Origin: Kitasatospora sp. GAS204B
GTDB taxonomy: Bacteria; Actinomycetota; Actinomycetes; Streptomycetales; Streptomycetaceae
NCBI RefSeq assembly: GCF_029892155.1
Contig: NZ_JARZAG010000007.1
Coordinates: 124,001 to 188,000 of the forward strand
Length of the DNA: 64,000 nucleotides
Direction of reading: 5' to 3'
How positions within the stretch are numbered: the stretch's first letter is position 1; the number at the start of each line of letters is the position of its first letter. A program made the position numbers and the translations under genes. Shown piece after piece: positions 20,442 to 28,842 of the stretch. Below the pieces are notes generated by a model. That model was not told the DNA's origin. It saw only the letters and a program-made list of their open reading frames with translations, and searched no databases.

Positions 20442-20654
20442 TCATGTCAGATCGCCGCGCCTGACACCGGTGATGAAGGCGGCGAAGGAGGGGGCGGGGA
20501 AGACGAGTGCGGGGCCGGCGGGGTCCTTGGAGTCACGGACGGGGGTGACGCCCGGGAAGCCGTCGGCGACCTCGATGCAGTTGTTCTGCGAGGAGTTGCT
20601 GTGGCTGGACTTCCGCCACACGGCAGCGCTCAGGCCAGGGGCGGCAGGTCCCAT
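20442..20654 (-). CDS. DUF397 small protein
   Basis: A 70-residue protein with the DUF397 pattern: WRKSSHSNSSQNNCIEVAD, then VRDSKDPAGPALVFPAPSFAAF. It overlaps the end of the upstream XRE gene by 25 nt, so the two are coupled. XRE/DUF397 pairs are widespread in Streptomyces, and the DUF397 partner is thought to modulate its regulator; in the whiJ locus this affects development. Confidence 0.9.
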   Translation of the reverse strand: MGPAAPGLSAAVWRKSSHSNSSQNNCIEVADGFPGVTPVRDSKDPAGPALVFPAPSFAAFITGVRRGDLT

Positions 20655-21472
20655 GCGTACCGTTCCTCCATCACGTTCCGGATGAAGGCAGCCGACATCT
20701 CGGGATCGAGCGCAGCAGCCTGGATCCGATCGTAAACGAGGGTAAACCGAGCGACCTTCTCCGCGTCCTCGAAGAACCGGCCGGTGTGAAGCCCCTCGGT
20801 GTACGCCGCCCGGGAACCGTCAGGCATCGTGAGCAGGCACAGCGATCCACCCAGCGCATTGAGATCGAGCGCACCGAACGGGACCACCTGGATTTCGACC
20901 CGGGGCCGCTTGCCGAGTTCCAACAGGTGGAGCAGCTCCGCGCCCATCACCGCCCGCCCGCCGACGTTCCGGTAGAGAGCCGACTCATCCAACGTGAGCC
21001 GGTACCACGGCGGATCCTCGCGGTCGAAGATCCGCTGTCGAGCGAGCCGAATCGGAAGCTTTCCTGCCACGGGCGGCTCCCCAACAGCCTCCCCAGCTGT
21101 GAACATCGCTCGCACGTAGTCCTCGGTCTGCACCAGCCCAGGGATCACCAGGCCGTACTCCTGGATGATCCTGGCCTGCCCTTGCCGCATCAGGAAGAGC
21201 CGAGCGTAGTCGTCAACCCTCTCGAGCCCGAGGTGACCCCAGAGTTCAATCAGGTCTCCCTGCGCATCCAGCGCCGCATCCAGCAGCACGATCAGATGCG
21301 GCCCCGGCGGATCCGTCGCCAACTCGATCTGGGCGATCCGGTTGTGCGACACGAAGATCATCTGCCCGAGCTGCTTCTGCGTCAGCCCCTTCGCCTCCCG
21401 CCGCTTCCGCACCTGGTTCCCCAGATAGTGCTCCAGCGAGATGGTGGGATCAAGTTCCTTCGGAGCCGGCAT
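20630..21472 (-). CDS. XRE-family regulator with DUF5753 (Scr1-type)
   Basis: A 280-residue regulator: an N-terminal helix-turn-helix (VRKRREAKGLTQKQLGQMIF) and then a C-terminal DUF5753 domain beginning IIQEYGLVIPGLVQTEDYVRA. The start is ATG 21472 with GAGGGAG upstream. It is paired with the DUF397 gene and divergent from a small GELVHD-type protein at 21598, the same arrangement as at 46.7-48.7 kb. Confidence 0.9.
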   Translation of the reverse strand: MPAPKELDPTISLEHYLGNQVRKRREAKGLTQKQLGQMIFVSHNRIAQIELATDPPGPHLIVLLDAALDAQGDLIELWGHLGLERVDDYARLFLMRQGQARIIQEYGLVIPGLVQTEDYVRAMFTAGEAVGEPPVAGKLPIRLARQRIFDREDPPWYRLTLDESALYRNVGGRAVMGAELLHLLELGKRPRVEIQVVPFGALDLNALGGSLCLLTMPDGSRAAYTEGLHTGRFFEDAEKVARFTLVYDRIQAAALDPEMSAAFIRNVMEERYAWDLPPLA

Positions 21473-21597
21473 GACCACTCCCTCGTTCACAACATGGCCG
21501 GTTGAAGACTCCCCCTCTGGCGATGCTAACTCCACAGCGCCACGCTAGGTACACGGATCGTGAGATTCGGCCCCAGCAAGCGCACGGAGAGTCAGAT

Positions 21598-21921
21598 ATG
21601 ACTGATCATCAGACTTACCCACCCCCGCCCCCCACCTTCGACCGCAGCCTCCCCTCGTGCGAGTGCCCGGCCGACTGCGGAGGTCGCCCCGAGGCGCTGC
21701 TCCGGCTGGCTCCCGCCTACCCCACGGTCCGCGACGACGGCACCGCCAAGCCGCCCGAGCACCCCCACTCCCCCACCAAGCGCGGCGAGTTGGTCCACGA
21801 CACGCTCAACCAGCGCACCGGCGTCTTCATGGACCGCGTCGGCCAGCTCGTCTACCTGCGCCCCGCTCGCGGTGGCCCGGAGTGGGAGGTCGACGCCAAG
21901 TGGCTGGTGAGCGACCGGTGA
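21598..21921 (+). CDS. Small conserved protein of XRE/DUF397 cassette
   Basis: A 107-residue protein with a Pro-rich N-terminus, three cysteines (CECPADC) and a C-terminal motif GELVHDTLNQRTGVFMDRVG then VYLRPARGGPEWEV. The 47296-47565 protein carries the same C-terminal pattern and sits in an equivalent position. It is divergent from the XRE gene with a 125-nt gap and overlaps the next gene by GTGA. Its function is unknown; the layout suggests control by the XRE protein. Confidence 0.75.
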   Translation: MTDHQTYPPPPPTFDRSLPSCECPADCGGRPEALLRLAPAYPTVRDDGTAKPPEHPHSPTKRGELVHDTLNQRTGVFMDRVGQLVYLRPARGGPEWEVDAKWLVSDR

Positions 21922-22124
21922 ACCTCCGTGCGCACCGCCAAGCCGCCTCCGCGCTGGACGAGTTGACCACCGCACTCGACGACGCGGAAGTCGATATCCC
22001 CGACCTTTCGGCCGGCTGGCGCATCACGCCCGCCGGGACCGTCCTGGTCCAGTTCCGTCCCCTGCTCCCCATCGAGGTACTCCGCCTCGCCCAGGCCATC
22101 CGCCCGCCGGACGCCCGGACGTGA
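21918..22124 (+). CDS. Small acidic hypothetical protein
   Basis: A 68-residue protein starting at GTG 21918, overlapping the previous stop as GTGA. It reads VNLRAHRQAASALDELTTAL, an acidic middle (DDAEVDIPD) and LSAGWRITPAGTVLVQF. I do not recognise a family. Translational coupling to the preceding gene suggests the two products act together. Confidence 0.6.
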   Translation: MNLRAHRQAASALDELTTALDDAEVDIPDLSAGWRITPAGTVLVQFRPLLPIEVLRLAQAIRPPDART

Positions 22125-22158
22125 CGGGAGCCGTCAGCCTCAGCTGACGTCTCCAACT

Positions 22159-22197
22159 GGCGTGTTGTCGCTCGCTGACGCCAGGCGACAACACGCC
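22159..22197. terminator. Perfect 13-bp inverted repeat
   Basis: GGCGTGTTGTCGC (22159-22171) and its exact complement (22185-22197) enclose a 13-nt loop. It follows the small-protein pair, so a terminator is the simplest reading. Its AT-containing arms and its position 100 nt before the next regulator would also fit an operator. Confidence 0.5.
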
Positions 22198-22297
22198 TGC
22201 CACACCGGAGGCACCCACCGTCCGACCACCACTCCCGCCGTTGCCTATCCGCGGCAGGGAGAGGCAGCGCCACGCACCTTCGGCCAATACTCGACTC

Positions 22298-23182
22298 ATG
22301 GACACGACGGTGCGGCTCGGCGACTTCCTGCAGGCGCGGCGCTCCCGGCTGCGGCCCGAGGACGCCGGGGTGCCCACCTACGGAGAGCGCCGGCGGGTGC
22401 CCGGGCTGCGGCGCGAGGAGCTGGCGATGCTGGCGGGTGTGAGTGCCTCGTACTACGCCCGGCTGGAGCAGGGGCATTCGCTGAACGCCTCGCCCCAGGT
22501 ACTGGACGCGATCGCCCGGGCGCTGCGGCTGGATGAGTCCGAGCGGCTGCACCTGCACGACCTGGCCCGGGCGCACCAGCCCCGCGGCCGGGGCCGGTGG
22601 CCCGCACCGGAGCGGCTGAGCGAAGCGGCTCGGCAGTTGCTGGACGCGCTGCCGGACGCCCCGGCGGTCGTGGTCGGCCGCCGCAGTGACGTCCTGGCAT
22701 GGAACCCGCTGGGACACGCGCTGTTCGCCGGGCACCTGGACCCGGCTGCCCCGGACCGGGCGGCCGAACGCCCCAACATGGCCAGGCTGGTGTTCCTCGA
22801 CCAGCACACCCGCGAGCTGTACGCGGACTGGACGAGCAAGGCCAAGGCGGCGGTCGGGACGCTGCGCCTGCGGGCGGGGCAGTACCCGGACGACCCGGCG
22901 CTGCACGCGCTGATCGGTGAACTGAGCGCGAGGAGCGCCGAGTTCGCCACCATGTGGGCCGACCACCGGGTCAAGGCCGGCCACATCGCGAGCTACGAGA
23001 TGCGGCACCCGCTGATCGGGACGCTGACCGTCACCCAGCAGACCCTGAGCCACGGGCCCGGCCCGAACATCCTGGTCGGCACGGTGGCGGCGGGCTCGCC
23101 TTCGCGGGCCGCGCTCTCGCTGCTCGCCCGAGCCATCGCCCCGGTCGAGACCCCGAACAACAACCGGGTCAGCACCCGCTGA
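22298..23182 (+). CDS. MmyB-like XRE-family regulator
   Basis: A 294-residue protein with an N-terminal helix-turn-helix (RRVPGLRREELAMLAGVSAS, YYARLEQGH) and a C-terminal MmyB-like ligand-binding domain containing DVLAWNPLGHALFAGH and SYEMRHPLIGTLTVTQQTL. Relatives bind small hydrophobic ligands and often control a neighbouring enzyme gene. The start ATG 22298 is one of several possible. The downstream beta-propeller gene is a candidate target. Confidence 0.9.
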   Translation: MDTTVRLGDFLQARRSRLRPEDAGVPTYGERRRVPGLRREELAMLAGVSASYYARLEQGHSLNASPQVLDAIARALRLDESERLHLHDLARAHQPRGRGRWPAPERLSEAARQLLDALPDAPAVVVGRRSDVLAWNPLGHALFAGHLDPAAPDRAAERPNMARLVFLDQHTRELYADWTSKAKAAVGTLRLRAGQYPDDPALHALIGELSARSAEFATMWADHRVKAGHIASYEMRHPLIGTLTVTQQTLSHGPGPNILVGTVAAGSPSRAALSLLARAIAPVETPNNNRVSTR

Positions 23183-23263
23183 CCCCAGCCTTCCCCCTCT
23201 CACCCCAATCACCCCTGTGCGTCGGCGGATCGCTGCCGCATGCCCGAAAACCGTGAAGGAACC

Positions 23264-24247
23264 ATGTTCAAGAAACTCTCCAAGGCCGCTGTTTCGGCTG
23301 CCGTGCTGGTCGCGGCCGCTGTCACGACGCTCACCCCGGCCTCCGCGTCGGCGTCGGCCTCCACCGCCTCCGCGTCCGCCCCGCTGAGCGATGCGCGGAT
23401 CGCCGCGCACTTCGACCTGACCAAGGGGCAGACGCCGGAGAACGTCGCCCTGGCGCCGGACGGCTCCGCGTACGTCACCTTCGCCAAGGGCCGTCAGGTG
23501 GCCGAGGTCTCCCCGACCGGCGCGGTCCGGATCCTGGCCACCCTGCCTGCGCCCGCCGACGGCGGCGTCCACACCCCGGCGCTGGGCTTCCCGCTCACCC
23601 TCGGCATCGTCCGCGCCCAGGACGGCACCCTGTACTTCCTCTACGCCACCGGCACCGCCGACCTCACCGGCGTGTGGCGCCTGCGCCCGGGCGGCCAGCC
23701 GCAGCGGATCGCCGCGCTGCCCGCGAACGGCCTGCCCAACGGCCTGGCCCTGGACCCGTGCAGCCACACGCTCTACGTCACCGACTCCGTCCTCGGCACC
23801 ATCTGGAGCGTGCCCACCGGCGGCGGCACCGCCACCGCCTGGTCCACCGCCCCCGAGCTGGCCGCCACCGGCTTTCTGGGCGCCAACGGCCTGAAGATCC
23901 ACAACGGGGCCGTCTGGGCCACCAACCTCGACCAGGGCACCGTCCTGCGCATCCCCGTCCTGCGAGGCGGCCGGGCCGGCACGGTCCACACAGAGGCCAC
24001 CGGCCTGGCCGGGATCGACGACTTCGCCTTCACCGGCCACGGCGACCAGCTGCTCGCCGCCCTCAACGGCCCGGGCGAGGTCGCACTGGTCCAGCCCGAC
24101 GGCAGCCACTCCCTCGTGCTGACCTCGGCCGACGGCCTGCAGAACCCCACCTCGATCGCCCTGCGCGGCGACACCGTCTACGTCCTGAGCGCCGCCTACC
24201 TCACCGCCCAGGACCCCAACCTGATCCTCGCCCACCTCAACGAGTAG
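23264..24247 (+). CDS. Secreted ScyD/ScyE-like beta-propeller protein
   Basis: A 327-residue exported protein. The first 35 residues form a signal peptide (MFKKLSKAAVSAAVLVAAAV then TPASA). The rest has repeated NHL/SMP-30-like blades such as GLPNGLALDPCSHTLYVTDS, GTIWSVPTGGG and NPTSIALRGDTVYVLSAAY, as in ScyD/ScyE family proteins. No catalytic site is obvious. ATG 23264 follows GAAGGAACC. Confidence 0.85.
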   Translation: MFKKLSKAAVSAAVLVAAAVTTLTPASASASASTASASAPLSDARIAAHFDLTKGQTPENVALAPDGSAYVTFAKGRQVAEVSPTGAVRILATLPAPADGGVHTPALGFPLTLGIVRAQDGTLYFLYATGTADLTGVWRLRPGGQPQRIAALPANGLPNGLALDPCSHTLYVTDSVLGTIWSVPTGGGTATAWSTAPELAATGFLGANGLKIHNGAVWATNLDQGTVLRIPVLRGGRAGTVHTEATGLAGIDDFAFTGHGDQLLAALNGPGEVALVQPDGSHSLVLTSADGLQNPTSIALRGDTVYVLSAAYLTAQDPNLILAHLNE

Positions 24248-24273
24248 CCCCGGGGCCGCAACCGCCGTGCCGG

Positions 24274-24546
24274 TCAGCCCGCTTCGGGCACCGGCACGGC
24301 GGGCGCACGGCCCACGCGCTCCCGCAGCCCCAGCACCGCGTACACCCCGCCCGCCACCACCAGCAGCGCCGAGCCGGTGAGCACGGTGTCGTAGCCGCCC
24401 ACGTGCAGACCGGCGACCTGGCCGTGGAAGCCGTGCAGCACGGTGCCGACCCAGAGGGTCAGCGTGGTGTCGAAGACGTAGTCACCCGTCTGCGACACCG
24501 ACTGGCCGGCCCAGAGCAGGGTGAAGTCGCGGTTGATGAGGCGCAC
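24274..24546 (-). pseudogene. MFS transporter with large internal deletion
   Basis: Only 90 residues are encoded where an MFS permease needs about 400. The first half (VRLINRDFTLLWAGQSVSQT, GDYVFDTTLTLWVG) is a typical MFS N-terminus with one helix. The second half (GGYDTVLTGSALLVVAGGVY) matches the last helix and the cytoplasmic tail. The reading frame is open across the junction near TVLHGF, so the middle was lost in frame. A start at GTG 24546 puts a 26-bp palindrome just upstream. Confidence 0.7.
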
Positions 24547-24557
24547 GGGTGCACAGC

Positions 24558-24583
24558 CTGACACGAACGTTCGTTCGTGTCAG
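24558..24583. promoter_or_regulatory. Perfect 26-bp palindrome, TetR-type operator
   Basis: CTGACACGAACG (24558-24569), a TT spacer, then CGTTCGTGTCAG (24572-24583). The arms are exact complements. It sits 12 nt upstream of the remnant MFS start, the usual place for an operator controlling an efflux gene. The size and symmetry suit a TetR-family repressor. No TetR gene of that kind lies next to it. Confidence 0.75.
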
Positions 24584-24663
24584 TGGTTTCGAAGGAACGA
24601 CTCCGGGGCAGTTGGGCATGACGTTGTGCGCATGACATGCCGTCATCTCCCGAGAGGCCTCAC

Positions 24664-25359
24664 ATGACCCGCCGCACCCGCCTCGCCGCCACCGCAGCCG
24701 CCGCCACCCTGGTGCTCTGCGCGACCAGCGCCGCCTCCGCCGCCACCACCGTGACGCCGAACGCCAAGGCAGGCACCACCCGGACGCCGTCGGCCGCGCC
24801 GAACTGCGGCTTCACCAAAGCCGTGCCGGCCGACCGGTTCAAGGGCATTCCGGTGTTCGACGCGACCGAGGCCGCCAAGCCGTACCACGCGACGCTGCGC
24901 ACCACCCAGGGCGCGATCACGTTCCAGGCGCTGACCGCGGCCGCGCCGTGCACCACCTTCTCGTTCCGGTTCCTGGCGGAGCACGACTACTTCAACCGGA
25001 CCCACTGCCACCGCCTCACCACCCAGGGCATCTTCGTGCTGCAGTGCGGCGACCCGACCGGCACCGGCAGCGGCGGGCCCGGCTACTCGTTCAACGACGA
25101 GAACCTGACCGGCGCCACCTACCCGGCCGGCACGGTGGCGATGGCCAACGCCGGCCCGAACACCAACGGCAGCCAGTTCTTCTTCGTCTGGAAGGACACC
25201 AAGCTGCCTGCGGCCTACACCCCCTTCGGCACGGTGACGGGCGGCCTGGACGTGCTGCAGAAGATCGCCGCCGCCGGTGAGGACGACCAGAACGGCGCCG
25301 GGGACGGCTTCCCGACCCTGCCGGTGGACATCAAGTCGGTGAAGATCAGCGACCGTTGA
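24664..25359 (+). CDS. Secreted cyclophilin-type peptidyl-prolyl isomerase
   Basis: A 231-residue protein with a signal peptide (MTRRTRLAATAAAATLVLCA, then ASA) and a cyclophilin domain. Hallmarks are FNRTHCHRL, AMANAGPNTNGSQFFFVWKD and TPFGTVTGGLDVLQKIA; the usual Arg of FHR in cytosolic cyclophilins appears here as HCHRL. It would fold proteins outside the membrane. It is convergent with the reductase gene through a strong hairpin. Confidence 0.88.
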   Translation: MTRRTRLAATAAAATLVLCATSAASAATTVTPNAKAGTTRTPSAAPNCGFTKAVPADRFKGIPVFDATEAAKPYHATLRTTQGAITFQALTAAAPCTTFSFRFLAEHDYFNRTHCHRLTTQGIFVLQCGDPTGTGSGGPGYSFNDENLTGATYPAGTVAMANAGPNTNGSQFFFVWKDTKLPAAYTPFGTVTGGLDVLQKIAAAGEDDQNGAGDGFPTLPVDIKSVKISDR

Positions 25360-25366
25360 CCGCGTC

Positions 25367-25398
25367 GGGGGCCGGCGCCGCGACCGGCGCCGGCCCCC
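25367..25398. terminator. Convergent bidirectional terminator
   Basis: A perfect 13-bp stem, GGGGGCCGGCGCC (25367-25379) with its complement at 25386-25398, and a 6-nt loop. It lies between two convergent genes and would end both transcripts. Confidence 0.8.
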
Positions 25399-25438
25399 GC
25401 ACGGTTGCGACGGGACGACGGCGACCGGGTAGGGCGCG

Positions 25439-26722
25439 TCAGGCGTTGGGCGCCACCCGGGCCAGCCCGTTGATGATCCGGTCCATCGCGTCCCCGCCCT
25501 GCGGGTCCGTCAGGTTCGCCAGCAGCTTCAGGGTGAACTTCATCAGCATCGGGTGGGTCAGCCCGCGCTGGGTGGCGATCTGCATGATCTTCGGGTTGCC
25601 GATCAGCTTCACGAACGCCCGGCCCAGCGTGTAGTAGCCGCCGTAGACGTCCTTGAGCGTCGCCGGGTAGGCCTGCAGCGCCCGCTCACGGCCGCCGTCG
25701 GTGACCCGGGCCTGGGCCTGCACGATGGTGCGCGCGGCGATCTGGCCCGACTCCATCGCGTAGGCGATGCCCTCGCCGTTGAACGGGTTGACCAGGCCAC
25801 CCGCGTCGCCGACCAGCAGCAGGCCGCGGGTGTAGTGCGGCTGCCGGTTGAAGGCCATCGGCAGCGCGGCGCCGCGGATCGGGTCGGTCATGTTCTCGGG
25901 GGTGTAGCCCCACTCCGCCGGCATGCTCGCGCACCAGGACTTGAGCACCTCGCGCCAGTCCAGCTCGCCGAAGGCGGGCGAGGAGTCGAGGATGCCCAGG
26001 CCCACGTTGGAGGTGCCGTCGCCCATGCCGAAGATCCAGCCGTAGCCGGGCAGCAGCTTCTTCTCGTGGCCGCGGGTGTCCCACAGCTCCAGCCAGGACT
26101 CCAGGTAGTCGTCCGAGCCGCGCGGGGAGGTGAAGTACGTCCGGTAGGCCACGCCCATCGGGCGGTCCTCGCGCCGGTGCAGGCCCATGGCCAGCGAGAG
26201 CCGAGTGGAGTTGCCGTCGGCGGCCACCACCAGCGGGGCGCGGAAGGTGACTTCGCGCTTCTCGGCGCCCAGCTTGGCCGTCACGCCGGTGATCCGGCCG
26301 GTGCGCTCGTCCAGGACCGGACCGCTGACGTTGCACCGCTCGTACAGCTTGGCGCCGGCCCTCTCGGCCTGGCGGGCGAGCAGTTCGTCGAAGTCGGCCC
26401 GCTTGCGGACCAGCCCGTAGTCCGGGAACGAGGCGAGCTCCGGCCAGTCCAGCTCCAGCCGGACCCCGCCGCCGATGATCCGCAGGCCCTTGTTGTGCAG
26501 CCAGCCGTTGCCGGTGGAGACGTCGATCCCCATGTCCACCAGCTGCTTGGTGGCCCGCGGGGTCAGCCCGTCGCCGCACACCTTCTCGCGCGGGAACGCC
26601 GTCTTCTCCAGCAGCAGCACGTCCAGCCCGGCCTGGGCCAGGTAGTACGCGGTGGTCGAGCCCGCCGGGCCGGCCCCGACCACGATGACGTCAGCGGAGC
26701 TCTCTACGGCGGTCTCGGTCAC
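25439..26722 (-). CDS. Geranylgeranyl-reductase-family flavoprotein (menaquinone side chain)
   Basis: A 427-residue FAD-dependent reductase with the dinucleotide motif VVGAGPAGS around residues 16-21, EKTAFPREKVCGDGLTPRA and GDAGGLVNPFNGEGIAYAME. It belongs to the geranylgeranyl reductase family; the mycobacterial member MenJ saturates the menaquinone isoprenoid tail. Placement among menG, mqn, nuo and polyprenyl synthase genes makes that role likely here, by inference. GTG 26722 follows AGGAGTGTG; a longer frame starts at 26743. Confidence 0.9.
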   Translation of the reverse strand: MTETAVESSADVIVVGAGPAGSTTAYYLAQAGLDVLLLEKTAFPREKVCGDGLTPRATKQLVDMGIDVSTGNGWLHNKGLRIIGGGVRLELDWPELASFPDYGLVRKRADFDELLARQAERAGAKLYERCNVSGPVLDERTGRITGVTAKLGAEKREVTFRAPLVVAADGNSTRLSLAMGLHRREDRPMGVAYRTYFTSPRGSDDYLESWLELWDTRGHEKKLLPGYGWIFGMGDGTSNVGLGILDSSPAFGELDWREVLKSWCASMPAEWGYTPENMTDPIRGAALPMAFNRQPHYTRGLLLVGDAGGLVNPFNGEGIAYAMESGQIAARTIVQAQARVTDGGRERALQAYPATLKDVYGGYYTLGRAFVKLIGNPKIMQIATQRGLTHPMLMKFTLKLLANLTDPQGGDAMDRIINGLARVAPNA

Positions 26723-26796
26723 GACGGGCACACTCCTGAGCACTGCTGCGGGGCACCGGCTCGAGCTGGACTGGCCGGCCGAAGGTCCCCAGCAGT

Positions 26797-27774
26797 CTAA
26801 ACGGTGTGCTCTCCAGGGGGCCGAGCGACTGCCCAGAGGTCCTCGAAACGCTGGATCCGTTTCACCACCGTGTCGTGGTTGAGCACCAGCAGGGTGCGGG
26901 CGATCACCGGCGCCGCCTGCGGCCCCTCGCCCTCGTCGGTGTTCTGTTCGTAGCTGATCGCCCCGTCGAAGACGATGAAGTCGGACATCGGGCGGCGGGC
27001 CCAGGGCGCGAGTTCCTCCATCGCCACCGTCCGGACGTTGATGCCGAGCATCGCCTGGGCGCCGGCCACCTTCAGCGTCTCGTCGGGGGTCTCCTGATCG
27101 GGCTTGCGCAGCACGAAGACCCGGCGCACCGGCACCCCGCGGCGCACCGCCGAACGCTGCGCGTCGAGGTAGCGCCGACCCAGTCCGCTGCCCCAGAAGC
27201 CGCTGTCCATCGAGGTGCTGATCGCGTCGATGGAGACCGTGGCGCTGTGCGTGAGGGTGAGCAGCCAGTCCTGGTCCTCGCCGTCGTAGGCGGCCTGGCC
27301 GGCCTGCAGCTCCTTCATCATGTCGGAGAGCCGGCGGATCTCGCGCTGCGCGAAGTCCCGCACGATCGGCGTGCCGTCCTCCCCCAGTTCCGAGGCGTTG
27401 TGGACCAGTTCGCCCATCAGGCCGTTCCCCAGCCGGCCCGTCTCCATCAGCTGGAACAGCCGGGTCGCCTCGCTGACCCGGGTGAAGCCGGCCTCCACCA
27501 GGTCCTGCGCCTTCTGGGTGTGGCCCTCCATCAGCTGCTGCACGACCCCCGTGTGCTCAGCCAGTACCTCCTCGACGCCGACCAGCCGCGCGTCGAACTC
27601 CAGCAGGAACTCGACCAGCAGGGCGACGCCGCCCACCAGGACCGAGAGGTTGACGCTCTCGACGATCGACTGTCTGGTCAGCAGCGTGATCATCAGGGTG
27701 GTGCCACCCGAGACCGTGGTGGTGATGATCTTGCGAAGCAGTGGCGATATCCCGTGTTCCCGTTCCGTTGCCAT
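26797..27774 (-). CDS. Membrane-anchored protein with possible PLD-like domain
   Basis: A 325-residue protein with two hydrophobic helices near residues 18-35 and 40-60, then an amphipathic helical linker, then a domain with TLTHSATVSIDAISTSMDSG, RRYLDAQRSAVRRGVPVRRV and MSDFIVFDGAISYEQN. The alternating strand/helix pattern is reminiscent of phospholipase D-like domains, but I see no HKD motif, so this is a weak comparison. It is the last gene of the run that contains SCO2521-2525 homologues, separated by 75 nt that include a tandem repeat. Its function is unknown. Confidence 0.6.
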   Translation of the reverse strand: MATEREHGISPLLRKIITTTVSGGTTLMITLLTRQSIVESVNLSVLVGGVALLVEFLLEFDARLVGVEEVLAEHTGVVQQLMEGHTQKAQDLVEAGFTRVSEATRLFQLMETGRLGNGLMGELVHNASELGEDGTPIVRDFAQREIRRLSDMMKELQAGQAAYDGEDQDWLLTLTHSATVSIDAISTSMDSGFWGSGLGRRYLDAQRSAVRRGVPVRRVFVLRKPDQETPDETLKVAGAQAMLGINVRTVAMEELAPWARRPMSDFIVFDGAISYEQNTDEGEGPQAAPVIARTLLVLNHDTVVKRIQRFEDLWAVARPPGEHTV

Positions 27775-27802
27775 ACGGGCCCCCGTACTCGGTGTTGGCG
27801 AA

Positions 27803-27854
27803 GGTGCCGGTCGGTGGTGCCGGTCGCTGGTGCCGGTCAGTGGTGCCGGTCAGT
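27803..27854. repeat. 13-nt tandem repeat, four units
   Basis: GGTGCCGGTCGGT, GGTGCCGGTCGCT, then GGTGCCGGTCAGT twice. The last unit covers the stop codon of the SCO2521-like gene (27850-27852), so the repeat lies at the 3' end of that gene and in the gap before the next. Confidence 0.85.
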
Positions 27855-28842
27855 CCCCTTGGTAGGAGTGCGCCGGCAGGCCGATGGCCTGCAGCGCCAG
27901 GTGGTCGCGGATGCGCTGGACGGTGGCCGCCCACTGGCGGGTGAAGCCGGGTCGGGTCTCCAGGCCCGCCCAGATCGGGGCGAGTGCCCGGTCCACCCGG
28001 GCGCCGGGCATCCACAGGTGCAGCAGGTGGTCGACGGCCGGCCGCAGCCGCAGCAGCGGCTCGGGGCCGGGCGCCGAACCGAGGCCGCTGCGCTCGACCA
28101 GCTGGACCAGGGTGGTCAGCAGCCAGTCGTGCAGCGCCAGGTCCTCGCAGAAGGCGGCAACTGCCACCGGGTCCACCCGCTCCAGGGTGAGCCGCAACGT
28201 GCGCAGCGTGCCGTCCTCGATGGTGAAGAGCGCGCCCGGCCCGTCGCCGCCCGGCTCGGCGCGGGTGGCCGTCCAGAGCAGCCGGGTGCGCCGGGATCTG
28301 AACGGCGCCCGGCGGTCCAGCACGCGCCGGCCCTGGAGGTCCGTCAGCAGCCGCTCGGCGATCGCCCCGAGGTCCAGGGCGCCGCCGGGCAGGCGGTCGG
28401 CCGACAGGTGGCCGTCGACCAGGTCCGCGCCGGCCAGCCGCCCTGACGGCTCCACAGTGCCGGGGCGGGCCAGGTAGTGGCCCCAGGGCAGCCGCAGGCT
28501 CCCGCCGGTGGCGGCGATCCGCACCCGGACCGAGGCCTGCAGCAGCCGGCCCTCGGTGAGCACCGCGCGCGAGGTTGCCGTCCCGACCCCGCGCACCGCC
28601 CGGCCCGAGGCGGTCGGCAGCGGGCAGTCCACGCCGGTCAGCAGGTCGGGCGAGACGGCCTGGCCCGAGGGGCGCTCCGAGGTCCGCACCCGCTCGCCGT
28701 GCCGCAGTTGCAGCAGCTGGCCGGCGGCGGCGCGGGGCAGCGCCACCGAGTGCTGCAGCAGGGCGGTCCTGACCTCACCGATCAACAGGTCCGGGCCAGC
28801 TGGCGGGCTGACAGTCGAGAAAGGCTCCGAGGGGCGCGTCAT
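27850..28842 (-). CDS. SCO2521-family protein
   Basis: A 330-residue soluble protein that I recognise as the SCO2521 family from its neighbours and from segments such as LIGEVRTALLQHSVALPRAA and HYLARPGTVEPSGRLAGADL. No enzymatic motif is evident. ATG 28842 overlaps the SCO2522-like stop by 4 nt (ATGA). Its biochemical role has not been established to my knowledge. Confidence 0.75.
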   Translation of the reverse strand: MTRPSEPFSTVSPPAGPDLLIGEVRTALLQHSVALPRAAAGQLLQLRHGERVRTSERPSGQAVSPDLLTGVDCPLPTASGRAVRGVGTATSRAVLTEGRLLQASVRVRIAATGGSLRLPWGHYLARPGTVEPSGRLAGADLVDGHLSADRLPGGALDLGAIAERLLTDLQGRRVLDRRAPFRSRRTRLLWTATRAEPGGDGPGALFTIEDGTLRTLRLTLERVDPVAVAAFCEDLALHDWLLTTLVQLVERSGLGSAPGPEPLLRLRPAVDHLLHLWMPGARVDRALAPIWAGLETRPGFTRQWAATVQRIRDHLALQAIGLPAHSYQGD

